Of a stretch of 64,000 bases of DNA, positions 26,503 to 37,383 are shown piece by piece (within the stretch, counting starts at the first letter, position 1; the number at the start of each line of letters is the position of its first letter). The notes below the pieces were generated by a model, which was given only the letters and a program-made list of their open reading frames with translations, did no database searches and was not told the DNA's origin. A program made the translations under genes and the position numbers. The DNA is from Caballeronia arationis (GTDB lineage: Bacteria; Pseudomonadota; Gammaproteobacteria; Burkholderiales; Burkholderiaceae): NCBI RefSeq assembly GCF_001544975.2, contig NZ_FCOG02000010.1:80155-144154 (forward strand), read 5' to 3'.

Positions 26503-26651
26503 GAAAATCCCGATAGATGGGTCAATACGATGGCTGACATCAAACCGTCATATTGTACCTTTGCGAGACAGCCGGTGCATCCGCGCCGGCTGTCGCAGTT
26601 ATGGCATGAAGACCGCACGATGGCGGCCGATTGACGCAACGAGCGGCCTTT

Positions 26652-28043
26652 TTACTCGCTGCCGTAGAAATTCTGTGCGCCGGCAAAGTTGTCGAACTTG
26701 GTGTACTGGCCGTGGAAGGTCAGGCGCACCGGCCCGATCGGACCGTTACGCTGCTTGCCGATGATGATTTCCGCCGTGCCCTTGTCGGGGCTGTCCGGAT
26801 TGTAGACTTCGTCGCGATAGATGAAGAGGATCACGTCCGCGTCCTGCTCGATGGCGCCCGATTCGCGCAGGTCCGACATGATCGGGCGCTTGTTCGGACG
26901 CTGTTCGAGTCCGCGATTCAGCTGCGAAAGCGCGATCACCGGCACGTCGAGTTCCTTCGCGAGGCTCTTGAGCGAGCGCGAGATTTCCGAGATTTCGGTC
27001 GCGCGGTTTTCGCCGCTGTTGCCCGAACCGCTCATCAGCTGCAAATAGTCGATGATGATGAGACCGAGCTTGCCGCACTGCCGCGCGAGACGCCGCGCGC
27101 GCGAACGCAGTTCCATCGGATTGAGGCCGCCGGTTTCGTCGATGAAAAGCTGCGCCTCGCTCATTTTCTGCACCGCGTGCGTGAGCTTCGGCCAGTCTTC
27201 GTCGGTCAGACGCCCGGTGCGCATGCGGTGCTGGTCGAGACGGCCGACCGAGCCGAGCATACGCATCGTGAGCTGGGTGCCCGGCATTTCCATCGAGAAC
27301 ACTGCGACCGGCAGTCCGTACTCGACGGCCACGTATTCGCCGACGTTCATCGAGAACGCGGTCTTGCCCATCGAAGGCCGACCCGCCACGATGATCAGTT
27401 CGCCGCCGTGCATGCCCGAGGTCATGCGATCGAGGTCGACGAAGCCGGTCGGCGTGCCGGTGACGTCGCTCGGATTGGCCGTGTGATAGAGCGTGTCGAT
27501 GCGCTCGACGACCTGCGTCAGGAGCGGCCCGATCTCGAGAAAGCCCTGCGTGCCGCGCGCGCCGTCCTCGGCGATCGAGAACACTTTCGCCTCGGCTTCG
27601 TCGAGCAGTTGGCGCACTTCCTTGCCTTGCGGATTGAAGGCGTCGGCGGAAATTTCGTCGGCCACCGAGACGAGCCGCCGCAACACCGCACGGTCGCGCA
27701 CGATCTCGGCGTAACGCCGGATGTTCGCGGCGCTCGGCGTGTTCTGCGCAAGCGCGTTCAGGTACGCGAGGCCGCCCACTTCGTCCGCCTTGCCTGACGA
27801 GGCAAGCGCTTCGTGCACGGTGATCACGTCGGCGGGACGCGTTGCGGCGATCAGCCTCCCGATGTGTTCGTAAATGATCCGATGGTCGTAGCGATAGAAA
27901 TCGCCATGCGACATGACATCGGCGATACGGTCCCAGGCAGCGTTGTCCAGCAGCAGGCCACCGATCACGGACTGTTCGGCTTCGATCGAATGCGGCGGGA
28001 CTTTCAGCGCATCGAGTTGCGGATCTTTCGACGGAGCGTTCAT
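26652..28043 (-). CDS. dnaB: Replicative DNA helicase DnaB
   Basis: 463-aa hexameric helicase that unwinds DNA at the replication fork. The N-terminal helical domain (about 1-130, IEAEQSVIGGLLLDN) binds primase; the C-terminal RecA-like ATPase has Walker A AGRPSMGKTAF, SLEMP-like FSMEMPGTQL, Walker B LIIIDYLQLM and the arginine-containing QLNRGLEQRPNKRP. There is no intein. It lies downstream of the rpsF-rplI operon, separated by a strong terminator, so it is probably expressed from its own promoter. Confidence 0.97.
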   Translation of the reverse strand: MNAPSKDPQLDALKVPPHSIEAEQSVIGGLLLDNAAWDRIADVMSHGDFYRYDHRIIYEHIGRLIAATRPADVITVHEALASSGKADEVGGLAYLNALAQNTPSAANIRRYAEIVRDRAVLRRLVSVADEISADAFNPQGKEVRQLLDEAEAKVFSIAEDGARGTQGFLEIGPLLTQVVERIDTLYHTANPSDVTGTPTGFVDLDRMTSGMHGGELIIVAGRPSMGKTAFSMNVGEYVAVEYGLPVAVFSMEMPGTQLTMRMLGSVGRLDQHRMRTGRLTDEDWPKLTHAVQKMSEAQLFIDETGGLNPMELRSRARRLARQCGKLGLIIIDYLQLMSGSGNSGENRATEISEISRSLKSLAKELDVPVIALSQLNRGLEQRPNKRPIMSDLRESGAIEQDADVILFIYRDEVYNPDSPDKGTAEIIIGKQRNGPIGPVRLTFHGQYTKFDNFAGAQNFYGSE

Positions 28044-28082
28044 GGGGTGGAATTATCGATGAAATGGCCGGCTGCGGCCAAC

Positions 28083-28114
28083 AAAAAAGGCAGGAACCGC
28101 GCGCGGTTCCTGCC
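28083..28114 (-). terminator. Terminator of the rpsF-priB-rpsR-rplI operon
   Basis: Perfect 26-bp palindrome (28089-28101 with 28102-28114) followed on the minus strand by T6 (28083-28088). A second 10-bp hairpin without a T-run (28137-28158) lies between it and the rplI stop. Confidence 0.85.
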
Positions 28115-28164
28115 CTTCTTTTCCTGCTTTTCGCGACGAGCGCCAGTGCTGGCGCTCGCGGCCT

Positions 28165-28620
28165 TTAGGCGTGCTCGCCCAGCACCGACACCGTGACGTC
28201 GACAACGACGTCCGTGTGCAGCGCGACTTGCACCGCGTGGTCGCCGACCATCTTCAGCGGGCCTTCCGGCATGCGAACCTGCGCCTTTTCGACTTCGGCG
28301 AAGCCTTGCTTCTTCAGCGCGTCGGCGATGTCCGCGTTCGTGACCGAACCGAACAGGCGGCCGTCGACACCGGCCTTCTGCGAGATCTGCACGGTCGAGC
28401 CGTTCAGCTTTTCGCCTTGTGCTTGCGCGGCGGTCAGCTTTTCAGCGGCGACCTTTTCCAGCTCGGCGCGGCGGACTTCGAATTCGGCGATTGCGTCCTT
28501 CGTTGCACGGCGGGCCTTCTTGCCCGGAATCAGGAAGTTACGTGCGTAACCGTCCTTGACCTTGACGATGTCGCCCAGGTTGCCCAGGTTGACGACTTTT
28601 TCCAAAAGAATGATTTGCAT
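28165..28620 (-). CDS. rplI: Ribosomal protein bL9
   Basis: 151-aa large-subunit protein bound near the L1 stalk base. The N-terminal domain [19 protein letters not shown]...GYARNFLIP, the long connecting helix and the C-terminal domain with GRLFGSVT are all complete. It is the last gene of the rpsF operon, 28 bp after rpsR. Confidence 0.98.
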   Translation of the reverse strand: MQIILLEKVVNLGNLGDIVKVKDGYARNFLIPGKKARRATKDAIAEFEVRRAELEKVAAEKLTAAQAQGEKLNGSTVQISQKAGVDGRLFGSVTNADIADALKKQGFAEVEKAQVRMPEGPLKMVGDHAVQVALHTDVVVDVTVSVLGEHA

Positions 28621-28648
28621 TTGGCTTGTTCCTTTTTACGTCGTCCGA

Positions 28649-28924
28649 TTAGGCCTTGTGCAGGTCGGTGTACGGCAGCAGCGCGAGGAAACGCGCACGC
28701 TTGATAGCCGTGTCGAGCTGACGCTGATAGTGGGCCTTCGTACCCGTCAGGCGTGCCGGCGTGATCTTGCCGTTTTCGCCAATGAAGTCCTTCAGCGTTT
28801 CCGTGTCCTTGTAGTCGATGTAATCGACGCTGGCGGCCGTGAAACGGCAGAACTTCTTGCGCTTGAAGAGCGGGTTTTGTTGCTGACGACGCTTGTCGAA
28901 TTTCTTACCAGTCGGGCGGGGCAT
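28649..28924 (-). CDS. rpsR: Ribosomal protein bS18
   Basis: 91-aa small-subunit protein that pairs with bS6 on 16S rRNA. The family core is clear: [35 protein letters not shown] and [26 protein letters not shown]. It starts 2 bp after the priB stop, indicating translational coupling. Confidence 0.98.
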   Translation of the reverse strand: MPRPTGKKFDKRRQQQNPLFKRKKFCRFTAASVDYIDYKDTETLKDFIGENGKITPARLTGTKAHYQRQLDTAIKRARFLALLPYTDLHKA

Positions 28925-28926
28925 GT

Positions 28927-29226
28927 TCAGTCCTTTCCAATGTCCTGTACTTCTGTGATGTGAAACACCAGGGTTCGTGCGTTGCGGCTCTTTTTTGCCA
29001 GAAAGCCGGTGAAGCGCGTTTCCGCGCCCATCTGACAGCTTTCGAGCCTGCCGCTCACCTCACCGGCGGCTACCGCCGGCATCGTCAGTTCGATCTGACG
29101 GGGAACGCCCGCTTCGACGACTTCCGTTTGGTGATGCAACGTGCAGCTTGCTATCGGAACGCCGGCGGGTGTGTACCGCACCGGTTCGCGCTCCACGACG
29201 CTCGCTGTCAGTTGCAGCCGATTCAC
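28927..29226 (-). CDS. priB: Primosomal replication protein PriB
   Basis: 99-aa OB-fold single-stranded DNA-binding protein of the PriA-PriB restart primosome. The fold is recognisable from [33 protein letters not shown] and [25 protein letters not shown]. The start is GTG at 29226, which gives the normal PriB length; an in-frame longer frame crosses rpsF and is not real. Position between rpsF and rpsR is conserved in proteobacteria. Confidence 0.95.
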   Translation of the reverse strand: MNRLQLTASVVEREPVRYTPAGVPIASCTLHHQTEVVEAGVPRQIELTMPAVAAGEVSGRLESCQMGAETRFTGFLAKKSRNARTLVFHITEVQDIGKD

Positions 29227-29258
29227 TTGGATCCTGGTGGCTGACGAATCGAATCGTC

Positions 29259-29630
29259 TTAAGCCTGCGCTTCGGACGGCTGCGAGGCCGCCTTCTTGGC
29301 TTCTTCGCGCTGCACTTCCTTCATCATCGGCGACGGGCCGGTTTCGGCCTTCTTCATCTTGACGATCAGGTGGCGCAGGACGGCGTCGTTGAACTTGAAC
29401 GCGTGTTCGAGTTCTTCGAGCGTTGCCTGGTCGCACTCGATGTTCATGCAGACGTAGTGAGCCTTCGCGAGTTTCTCGATCATGTAGGCCAGTTGGCGAC
29501 GGCCCCAGTCTTCGATACGGTGGATCTGGCCACCGTGCGACGCGATCGTGCCCTTGTAGCGCTCGATCATGGCGGGCACTTGCTCGCTCTGATCGGGATG
29601 CACGATAAATACGATTTCGTAATGACGCAT
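29259..29630 (-). CDS. rpsF: Ribosomal protein bS6
   Basis: 123-aa small-subunit protein, [18 protein letters not shown] followed by the RNA-binding core [19 protein letters not shown]. The acidic/Ala-rich C-terminal tail ([19 protein letters not shown]) is typical for betaproteobacteria. The start is fixed by a strong AAGGAG 6 bp upstream of the ATG at 29630. First gene of the operon. Confidence 0.98.
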   Translation of the reverse strand: MRHYEIVFIVHPDQSEQVPAMIERYKGTIASHGGQIHRIEDWGRRQLAYMIEKLAKAHYVCMNIECDQATLEELEHAFKFNDAVLRHLIVKMKKAETGPSPMMKEVQREEAKKAASQPSEAQA

Positions 29631-29704
29631 ATTCACTCCTTGTGCTGACTTGTGGATTGAAGCCACCCGGGCGTCGGACCGGTGCGGCAAGTGAGAAGCC
29701 CAAG

Positions 29705-29733
29705 ATTGTAACTGGCGGCCGCCCCGCGCGCAA
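29705..29733 (-). promoter_or_regulatory. Candidate sigma-70 promoter of the rpsF operon
   Basis: On the minus strand, TTGCGC (29728-29733) and TACAAT (29705-29710) are 17 bp apart. Transcription would start near 29698, about 68 nt upstream of the rpsF ATG. Confidence 0.5.
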
Positions 29734-29812
29734 GCTCGAAGGACATTTCGCGATTTACTTCTACTGTCTTTTCAAGCCTTTAGATCGCGCGGTGCAGCCG
29801 AGCGCATGGAAA

Positions 29813-30724
29813 TCACGGCGCGCGGCTCCAGTAATCGGGCTGCGAGTAGATTTCCTTAAGATAATCAATGAAGTAGCGCACTTTCGCCGGAATGTAGCGC
29901 TGCTGCGGATAGACGGCGAGGATGTCGTAGTCCGGCAACGCGTATTCGTCGAGGACGGTTTCCAGCTCGCCCGCCGCCAGTTGCCGCTGGATTTCCCACG
30001 TCGAGCGCCAGCCGAGCCCGAGTCCTTCGGACATCCACCGGTGCAGCAATTCTCCGTCGTTGCAATCGAGATTGCCCGACACCCGCACGGTCGCGAGCTT
30101 GCCGTTGCGCCGGAAATACCAGCCGCGGTTCTGTCCGCCCTGCAGGTTGAACGCGAGACAGTTGTGACCGGGCAGGTCGTCGAGCGATTTCGGCTTGCCG
30201 TGCTTCTTGAAGTACGCAGGCGTGCCGCACACCACGCGCCGGTTGTTCGCCAGCTTCACCGCGACGAAGTTCGGATCGACCGCTCCGCCGATGCGGATGG
30301 ACAAATCGTAGCCCTCGCGCACCAGATCGACGACACGGTCGGTCAGGTTGAACGACATCTGCAATTCGGGCTTGTCGGCGATGAAGGCCGGCGCGTGCGG
30401 CGCGACATGCATCCGTCCGAACGCGGCCGGCGCCGACACGATCAGATGCCCGTTTACCGCGCGCCGCCCAGCGGTGAGTTCGTTTTCCGCCTGATCCCAT
30501 TCCGTCAGGAGATGGCGGCAGCGGTCGAGAAACGCGGCGCCATCCTCGCTGACGACGAGCCGCCGCGTCGACCGGTACATCAGCTTGACGCCTAGGCGCT
30601 TCTCCAGCGCGTCGATGCGCCGCCCGAGAATCACCGGCGACACGCCCTCCTCCAGCGCCGCCGCCGCGAGGCTGCCCGCCTCCGCGACGCGCACGAAGGT
30701 CTCTATCTGCTTGAAGCGGTCCAT
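29813..30724 (-). CDS. LysR-family transcriptional regulator, divergent from gcl
   Basis: 303-aa LysR-type regulator. The N-terminal winged helix-turn-helix is at about 1-60 (FVRVAEAGSLAAAALEEGVSPVILGRRIDALEKRLG) and the periplasmic-binding-like effector domain at about 90-295. It is transcribed away from gcl-hyi-glxR with 163 bp between starts, the classical layout for a LysR activator of the adjacent operon and of itself. The effector (perhaps glyoxylate or a related C2 acid) is inference only. An imperfect site TGATcttATCA lies in the shared region. Confidence 0.88.
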   Translation of the reverse strand: MDRFKQIETFVRVAEAGSLAAAALEEGVSPVILGRRIDALEKRLGVKLMYRSTRRLVVSEDGAAFLDRCRHLLTEWDQAENELTAGRRAVNGHLIVSAPAAFGRMHVAPHAPAFIADKPELQMSFNLTDRVVDLVREGYDLSIRIGGAVDPNFVAVKLANNRRVVCGTPAYFKKHGKPKSLDDLPGHNCLAFNLQGGQNRGWYFRRNGKLATVRVSGNLDCNDGELLHRWMSEGLGLGWRSTWEIQRQLAAGELETVLDEYALPDYDILAVYPQQRYIPAKVRYFIDYLKEIYSQPDYWSRAP

Positions 30725-30790
30725 CTTCCGTCTCCTGATCGCGGGTCAGCGCGATTCCATACTTTTTGTTTCGAAGAAAGCGACCTGAGC

Positions 30791-30801
30791 TGATCTTATC
30801 A
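30791..30801. promoter_or_regulatory. Candidate LysR operator half-palindrome between the LysR gene and gcl
   Basis: TGAT-CTT-ATCA, a short perfect dyad in the 163-bp divergent intergenic region. LysR sites are usually T-N11-A dyads, so this is only suggestive. Confidence 0.25.
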
Positions 30802-30887
30802 AACCTTTCGTGCGAGCTTAAAGTCCATCTCAGCCCTGCCCAACCGCAGTCAGAAACAATCGGAAGAGATTAAGGAAGGAGACAACC

Positions 30888-32663
<1,776 letters not shown>

Positions 32664-32738
32664 AGACTGAAGCACGCGCCGGCGCCGTTCCACGCGCCGG
32701 CTGCAACAACCACTGACCGACCATCAGGAAGACAAAAC

Positions 32739-33551
32739 ATGCCGAAATTCGCTGCGAACCTGACCATGCTGTTCAACGAAGTCCCGTTCCTCGACCGCTT
32801 CGCTGCGGCGGCGGACGCGGGTTTCGAAGCGGTCGAGTTCCTGTTCCCGTATCCATATTCGATCAGCGACCTGCAAAGCCGTCTCGCCGACAACAACCTG
32901 AAGCTCGTGCTGCACAACCTGCCCGCGGGCAACTGGGAAGCCGGCGAGCGCGGCATCGCGTGCCTGCCGGACCGTGTCGCCGAGTTCCGCGAAGGTGTCG
33001 GACGCGCAATCGAGTATGCGAAGGCGCTGAAGGTGCCGCAACTGAACTGCCTCGTCGGCATTCCGACGGCAGGCGTGAGCCGCGAGCAGGCGCGCGCGAC
33101 GATCATCGAGAACCTCGGATTCGCCGCGTCGGCGCTGAAGAAGGAAGGCATCCGGCTCCTGGTCGAGCCGTGCAACTCCTACGACATCCCCGGCTTCGCG
33201 CTGAACCGCTCGGCCGAAGGCCTCGACGTGATCCGCGCGGTCGGTTCGGACAACCTGTTCCTGCAATACGACATCTATCACATGCAGCGCATGGAAGGCG
33301 AACTGGCCGCGACGATCAGGAAGAACCTGCCGTCGATCGCGCATGTCCAGCTCGCCGACAACCCCGGCCGCAACGAACCGGGCACGGGCGAAATCAACTA
33401 CGCGTTCCTCTTCGCCCTGCTCGACGAGATCGGCTACGACGGCTGGATCGGCTGTGAATACAAGCCGCGAACGAGCACCACCGAAGGCCTTGGCTGGCTT
33501 GAGGAAATCGCGGGCTGGCCCGCATCGAGCAACGCGCGCGCTGCTGCTTAA
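32739..33551 (+). CDS. hyi: Hydroxypyruvate isomerase
   Basis: 270-aa TIM-barrel enzyme interconverting hydroxypyruvate and tartronate semialdehyde. The two metal/catalytic glutamates are exactly in place: Glu143 (LLVEPCNSYD) and Glu240 (IGCEYKPR). Located 75 bp after gcl and 22 bp before glxR, in the standard glyoxylate operon order. Confidence 0.95.
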   Translation: MPKFAANLTMLFNEVPFLDRFAAAADAGFEAVEFLFPYPYSISDLQSRLADNNLKLVLHNLPAGNWEAGERGIACLPDRVAEFREGVGRAIEYAKALKVPQLNCLVGIPTAGVSREQARATIIENLGFAASALKKEGIRLLVEPCNSYDIPGFALNRSAEGLDVIRAVGSDNLFLQYDIYHMQRMEGELAATIRKNLPSIAHVQLADNPGRNEPGTGEINYAFLFALLDEIGYDGWIGCEYKPRTSTTEGLGWLEEIAGWPASSNARAAA

Positions 33552-33573
33552 GACATCACGGAGATATTGAAGA

Positions 33574-34482
33574 ATGGCAACAATCGGATTCATCGGCCTC
33601 GGCATCATGGGCGCGCACATGGCACGCAACCTTCTGAAGGGCGGGCACAAGCTGGTCGTGAACGGCAAGTTCCCGGTGCCGGACGACATCCGCGCGCAAA
33701 CGAGCGTGGTGCCCGATTCCACCGCCGTCGCGCTGACGAGCGACATCGTCATCACGATGGTGCCGGATACGCCTGACGTCGCCGCGGTGCTCTTTAGTGA
33801 CGACGGCGTCGCGAAGGGTCTCTCGAAAGGTAAGCTGGTCATCGACATGAGCTCGATCTCGCCGCTCGACACGCAAGAGTTCGCGAAGAAGATCAACGCG
33901 CTCGGCTGCGACTACCTCGATGCGCCGGTATCGGGCGGCGAAGTCGGCGCACGCGAAGCGACGCTCACGATCATGGTCGGCGGCCCGCAGCGCTCGTTCG
34001 ATATCGCCAAGCCGCTGTTCGATTTGATGGGCAAGAACGTTTCGCTGATTGGCGACAACGGTGCGGGCCAGACTTGCAAGGTCGCGAACCAGATCATCGT
34101 GGCGCTCAACATCGAGGCCGTTGCCGAGGCGCTGCTGTTCGCGTCGCGTTCGGGCGCCGATCCGGAGCGCGTGCGCAAGGCACTGATGGGCGGTTTCGCA
34201 TCATCGCGGATTCTGGAAGTGCACGGCGAGCGCATGACCAAGCGCACGTTCAATCCGGGCTTCCGGATCGAGCTGCACCAGAAGGACCTGAATCTCGCAC
34301 TCGATGGTGCACGCAAGATGGGCCTCGCCCTGCCGCACACCGCGAGCGCGCAGCAATTGTTCAGCGTATGCGCGTCGAATGGCGGCAAGGCATGGGACCA
34401 CTCCGCAATGGTGCGTGCGCTCGAAATCATGTCGAATCATAAGGTGGCCGAAGAGCCGGCGGAAGCGGCGAAGGCAGCCTGA
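33574..34482 (+). CDS. glxR: Tartronate semialdehyde (2-hydroxy-3-oxopropionate) reductase
   Basis: 302-aa beta-hydroxyacid dehydrogenase reducing tartronate semialdehyde to D-glycerate. NAD-binding motif GLGIMGAHMARNLLKGGH at 8-25, substrate motif DAPVSGGEVGAREATLTIM near 116-134, catalytic Lys169 in GAGQTCKVANQI. Third gene of the operon; a glycerate kinase, often next in Burkholderia, is absent here. Confidence 0.95.
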   Translation: MATIGFIGLGIMGAHMARNLLKGGHKLVVNGKFPVPDDIRAQTSVVPDSTAVALTSDIVITMVPDTPDVAAVLFSDDGVAKGLSKGKLVIDMSSISPLDTQEFAKKINALGCDYLDAPVSGGEVGAREATLTIMVGGPQRSFDIAKPLFDLMGKNVSLIGDNGAGQTCKVANQIIVALNIEAVAEALLFASRSGADPERVRKALMGGFASSRILEVHGERMTKRTFNPGFRIELHQKDLNLALDGARKMGLALPHTASAQQLFSVCASNGGKAWDHSAMVRALEIMSNHKVAEEPAEAAKAA

Positions 34483-34844
34483 CCGTGGGGCGTCCCGCGT
34501 ATGGGCACGCGGGACAACTGCCGCTCTGGGCTGAGAGCGGCAAGTGGGGTCCGAGAGCGGCACCCGGCGGCGCCGGGGAAGCCTTGGTCGGTCAGACGGT
34601 TTCGTCGGGTGTCCGCGTCGGATTCTTTGCTTCGAAGTTTCTTGCTTGAACCGGGCTGGCCCGGTCGTTGCGTCAGGTGCATGTCACACGCATGTCACCT
34701 TTTCGCTGCGGCCGCGTCAGCTTTTTTGTTTTCACGACTCCTGCTGACGATTCTCAGAACTATCTGGTGGCACGCGCGACTAATTTGCCTAGACTTCGCG
34801 AGCGGTCCAACCGTGGTTAATGTCGTCACTTAAGGAGTTGAACA
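34483..34844. other. Intergenic region between glxR and kbp
   Basis: 362 bp without a gene. Immediately after glxR there are two consecutive hairpins: 9 bp (34492-34500 with 34507-34515) and 9 bp (34519-34527 with 34534-34542); the second 3' arm sequence recurs near 34551. No T-run follows, so termination may be Rho-dependent. GTGGCA (34767-34772) and TAGACT (34790-34795), 17 bp apart, form a weak promoter candidate for kbp. Confidence 0.5.
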
Positions 34845-35339
34845 ATGGGTATTCTCAGTTTTATCAAGGAAGCGGGCGAGAAGCTGTTCGGGGCGGTGTC
34901 CACGCCGGCTGCGGCTGCGCCCGCCGCCGCTCCCGTCGATGTCGCGGAACTCAACAAGAAGGCCGGCGACGCGATCGCCACCTACATCCGCTCGCAGGGC
35001 CTGAACGCCGACAACCTGCAGGTCGCGTACGATGGCGCGTCGCATACGGTGACGGTATCGGGCGAAGCGGCCGATCAGGCGACCAGGGAAAAGATCCTGG
35101 TCGCGGCCGGCAACGTGCAACACGTCGACAAGGTCGACGACAAGCTGACGGTGCCGAATCCGGCGCCCGAATCGCAATTCCATACAGTGGTGTCGGGCGA
35201 CAACCTGTGGAAGATCGCCGAGAAGTACTACGGCAGCGGCGCGAAGAACGACCTCATCTTCGAGGCGAACAAGCCGATGCTGAAGAGCCCGGACAAGATC
35301 TATCCGGGACAGGTATTGCGCATCCCTGCCGCTGCCTGA
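34845..35339 (+). CDS. kbp: BON and LysM domain protein, potassium-binding protein Kbp-like (YgaU)
   Basis: 164-aa soluble protein without signal peptide. A BON domain spans about 38-105 (AIATYIRSQGLNADNLQV) and a LysM domain about 112-160 (FHTVVSGDNLWKIAEKYYG to IYPGQVLRIP). This matches E. coli Kbp/YgaU, a cytoplasmic K+-binding sensor. Residues 17-32 are an Ala/Pro spacer. AAGGAG lies 7 bp before the ATG. Monocistronic. Confidence 0.88.
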   Translation: MGILSFIKEAGEKLFGAVSTPAAAAPAAAPVDVAELNKKAGDAIATYIRSQGLNADNLQVAYDGASHTVTVSGEAADQATREKILVAAGNVQHVDKVDDKLTVPNPAPESQFHTVVSGDNLWKIAEKYYGSGAKNDLIFEANKPMLKSPDKIYPGQVLRIPAAA

Positions 35340-35353
35340 AAGAACCTTCCGGT

Positions 35354-35385
35354 AAAAAAACGCGAACCTGGGTTCGCGTTTTTTT
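35354..35385. terminator. Bidirectional terminator between kbp and the asparaginase gene
   Basis: 15-bp inverted repeat (35354-35368 with 35371-35385) with A7 and T7 at the base, so it can terminate transcription from both converging genes. Confidence 0.85.
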
Positions 35386-35397
35386 CGTCCATTCGCA

Positions 35398-36405
35398 TCA
35401 GTATGTATCGAATAGCTGCTGGATTGCAGCGGGGTCGGCGATGCCCGCCGCAAGCGCGAGCATCAGCAGCACGCGCGCCTTGTACGGATTGAGCGTGCCG
35501 GCGCTCACCGAGCCGAGCGCATCGTCGGAGGCCGCGCCGTTGCGCATCACGTGCCCGGAGCCGACACGCGACGAACGCACCACCGCGACGCCCTTCTTCG
35601 CTGCGTCCGCGAGCGCCTGCGCCAGGCTCGCGTGGATCGAGCCGTTGCCCGTTCCCGCGATCACCAAGCCCCTGACGCCCGTCGCGACGAACGCGTCGAT
35701 TGCCGCACGCGAAGCGCCCGCGTAGCTCGCGACGATCTCGACCGCAGGCAGCGCGTTACTCAGATCGAACTGGCTTTGCGATGTATGGCGGCGCAAGGCC
35801 GCGCGCTGAAACTCGACGCGCCCGTCCTGCACCCAGCCGAGCGCGCCGATTTCCGGCGAGCGGAACGCATCGACGGCGTAGGTGCTGGTCTTGGTGACAT
35901 CGCGCGCGCAATGGATCTGGTTGTTGAACGCGACGAGTACGCCCTGCTTCGCCGCGCTCGCGTGCGCGGCCACCGTCACGGCGTTCAGGAGGTTCAGGGG
36001 TCCATCGGCGGAGAGAGCGCTCGACGGGCGCATCGCGGCGGTCAGCACGACGGGTTTGTCGCTCTTGACCGTCAGATGCAGCAGGTAGGCGGTTTCCTCG
36101 AGCGTGTCGGTGCCATGCGTGACGACGACACCATCGATGTCGTCGTTTGCAAGCAGCTCGTTGATGCGCGCCGCAAGCGTCACCCACAGGGCGATGCTCA
36201 TGTCCTTGCTGTCGATGCTCGCAACCTGCTCCGCGTGGATGCGCGCAACTTGCGAGAGCGCGGGGACGGCTTCCAGCAGCTTGTCCACGCCGACGACGCC
36301 CGCTTTATAGCCCGCGGTTTTCGACGCATCGCCTGCCTGGCCCGCGATGGTGCCGCCGGTCGCCAGCACGGCGATACGCGGCAGGGTGTTGTTCGAGGTA
36401 GTCAT
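35398..36405 (-). CDS. L-asparaginase
   Basis: 335-aa amidohydrolase converting asparagine to aspartate and ammonia. Both catalytic threonine motifs are present: ATGGTIAGQ near 15-23 and VVTHGTDTLEETAYLL near 95-108; the AAMRPSSALSADGP loop is also conserved. There is no signal peptide (it begins MTTSNNTLPRIAV), so a cytoplasmic location is likely even though the sequence resembles type II enzymes. It lies 30 bp upstream of... the cysB stop on the same strand, at the downstream end of the sulfate operon, but its own start is preceded by cysB, so read-through is possible. Confidence 0.9.
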   Translation of the reverse strand: MTTSNNTLPRIAVLATGGTIAGQAGDASKTAGYKAGVVGVDKLLEAVPALSQVARIHAEQVASIDSKDMSIALWVTLAARINELLANDDIDGVVVTHGTDTLEETAYLLHLTVKSDKPVVLTAAMRPSSALSADGPLNLLNAVTVAAHASAAKQGVLVAFNNQIHCARDVTKTSTYAVDAFRSPEIGALGWVQDGRVEFQRAALRRHTSQSQFDLSNALPAVEIVASYAGASRAAIDAFVATGVRGLVIAGTGNGSIHASLAQALADAAKKGVAVVRSSRVGSGHVMRNGAASDDALGSVSAGTLNPYKARVLLMLALAAGIADPAAIQQLFDTY

Positions 36406-36435
36406 GCCGCGATTTTACACAGGCGCCACCGGCCT

Positions 36436-37362
36436 TCAGGCCACTTCCCGCAACTGGCTGGCGATTTCAGCTTCGTCCAGTTGTGGCGCGAACATCTCGA
36501 TCAACCGGTACGCATATGCGCGCAGAAAAGCGCCCTTCCTCAATCCGACCCGCGTCGTGCTGGCTTCGAACAGATGCTGCGTGTCGAGCGCGACGAGTTC
36601 GGTATCGCGCTTCGCGTCGTAGGCCATCGCCGCGACGATCCCGATCCCCATCCCGAGTTCCACATAGGTCTTGATGACATCGGCATCGATTGCCGTCAGC
36701 ACCACGTCGGGCATCGCGCCCGCCTTGGCGAACGCCTGGTCGACGTGCGAGCGGCCGGTGAAGTCGTTGTCGTAAGTGACGATCGGATACTCGGCGATCT
36801 CCTCCAGCGTGATGTTCTCGCGCCCGACGAGCGGATGATCCTTCGGCACGACCACCACGTGATGCCACGAATAGCACGGAAACGTGACGATGTCGGGATA
36901 GCGGTCGAGCGCCTCGGTCGAGATGCCGATGTCCGCTTCGCCATTGATGATCATTTGCGCGATCTGCTGCGGGCTGCCCTGGCGCAGTGCGAGATGCACC
37001 TTCGGGAAGACCTCGGTGAACTGCCGGATCACCTTCGGCAAGGCGTAGCGCGCCTGCGTGTGCGTGGTCGCGACGACCAGATGCCCGTTGTCCTGATCCG
37101 CGAACTGGCGCGCGACGCGTCGCAGGTTCTCGGCATCGAGCAGCATCCGCTCGATCAGCTGATGCACCGCCTTGCCCGGCTCGGTGAGCCCCGTCAGCCG
37201 CTTGCCGCGCCGGATGAAGATATCGACGCCGAGTTCGTCCTCGAGATCCTTGATCTGCTTCGACACGCCCGACTGCGACGTGTAGAGCACATTGGCGACC
37301 TCGGTCAGGTTCATGTTCTGGCGCACCGCCTCGCGCACGAAGCGCAGTTGCTGGAAGTTCAT
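36436..37362 (-). CDS. cysB: CysB-type LysR regulator of sulfur assimilation
   Basis: 308-aa LysR regulator. The helix-turn-helix is near 18-45 (LTEVANVLYTSQSGVSKQIKDLEDELG), and the whole protein matches CysB, including the effector-domain TTHTQARYALP, where O-acetylserine/sulfate analogues bind. It is 21 bp downstream of cysA, so it is co-transcribed with the sulfate importer it presumably activates. The close paralogue SsuR cannot be excluded from sequence alone. Confidence 0.87.
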   Translation of the reverse strand: MNFQQLRFVREAVRQNMNLTEVANVLYTSQSGVSKQIKDLEDELGVDIFIRRGKRLTGLTEPGKAVHQLIERMLLDAENLRRVARQFADQDNGHLVVATTHTQARYALPKVIRQFTEVFPKVHLALRQGSPQQIAQMIINGEADIGISTEALDRYPDIVTFPCYSWHHVVVVPKDHPLVGRENITLEEIAEYPIVTYDNDFTGRSHVDQAFAKAGAMPDVVLTAIDADVIKTYVELGMGIGIVAAMAYDAKRDTELVALDTQHLFEASTTRVGLRKGAFLRAYAYRLIEMFAPQLDEAEIASQLREVA

Positions 37363-37383
37363 GTCAGCCTCTCTTGTTGGATG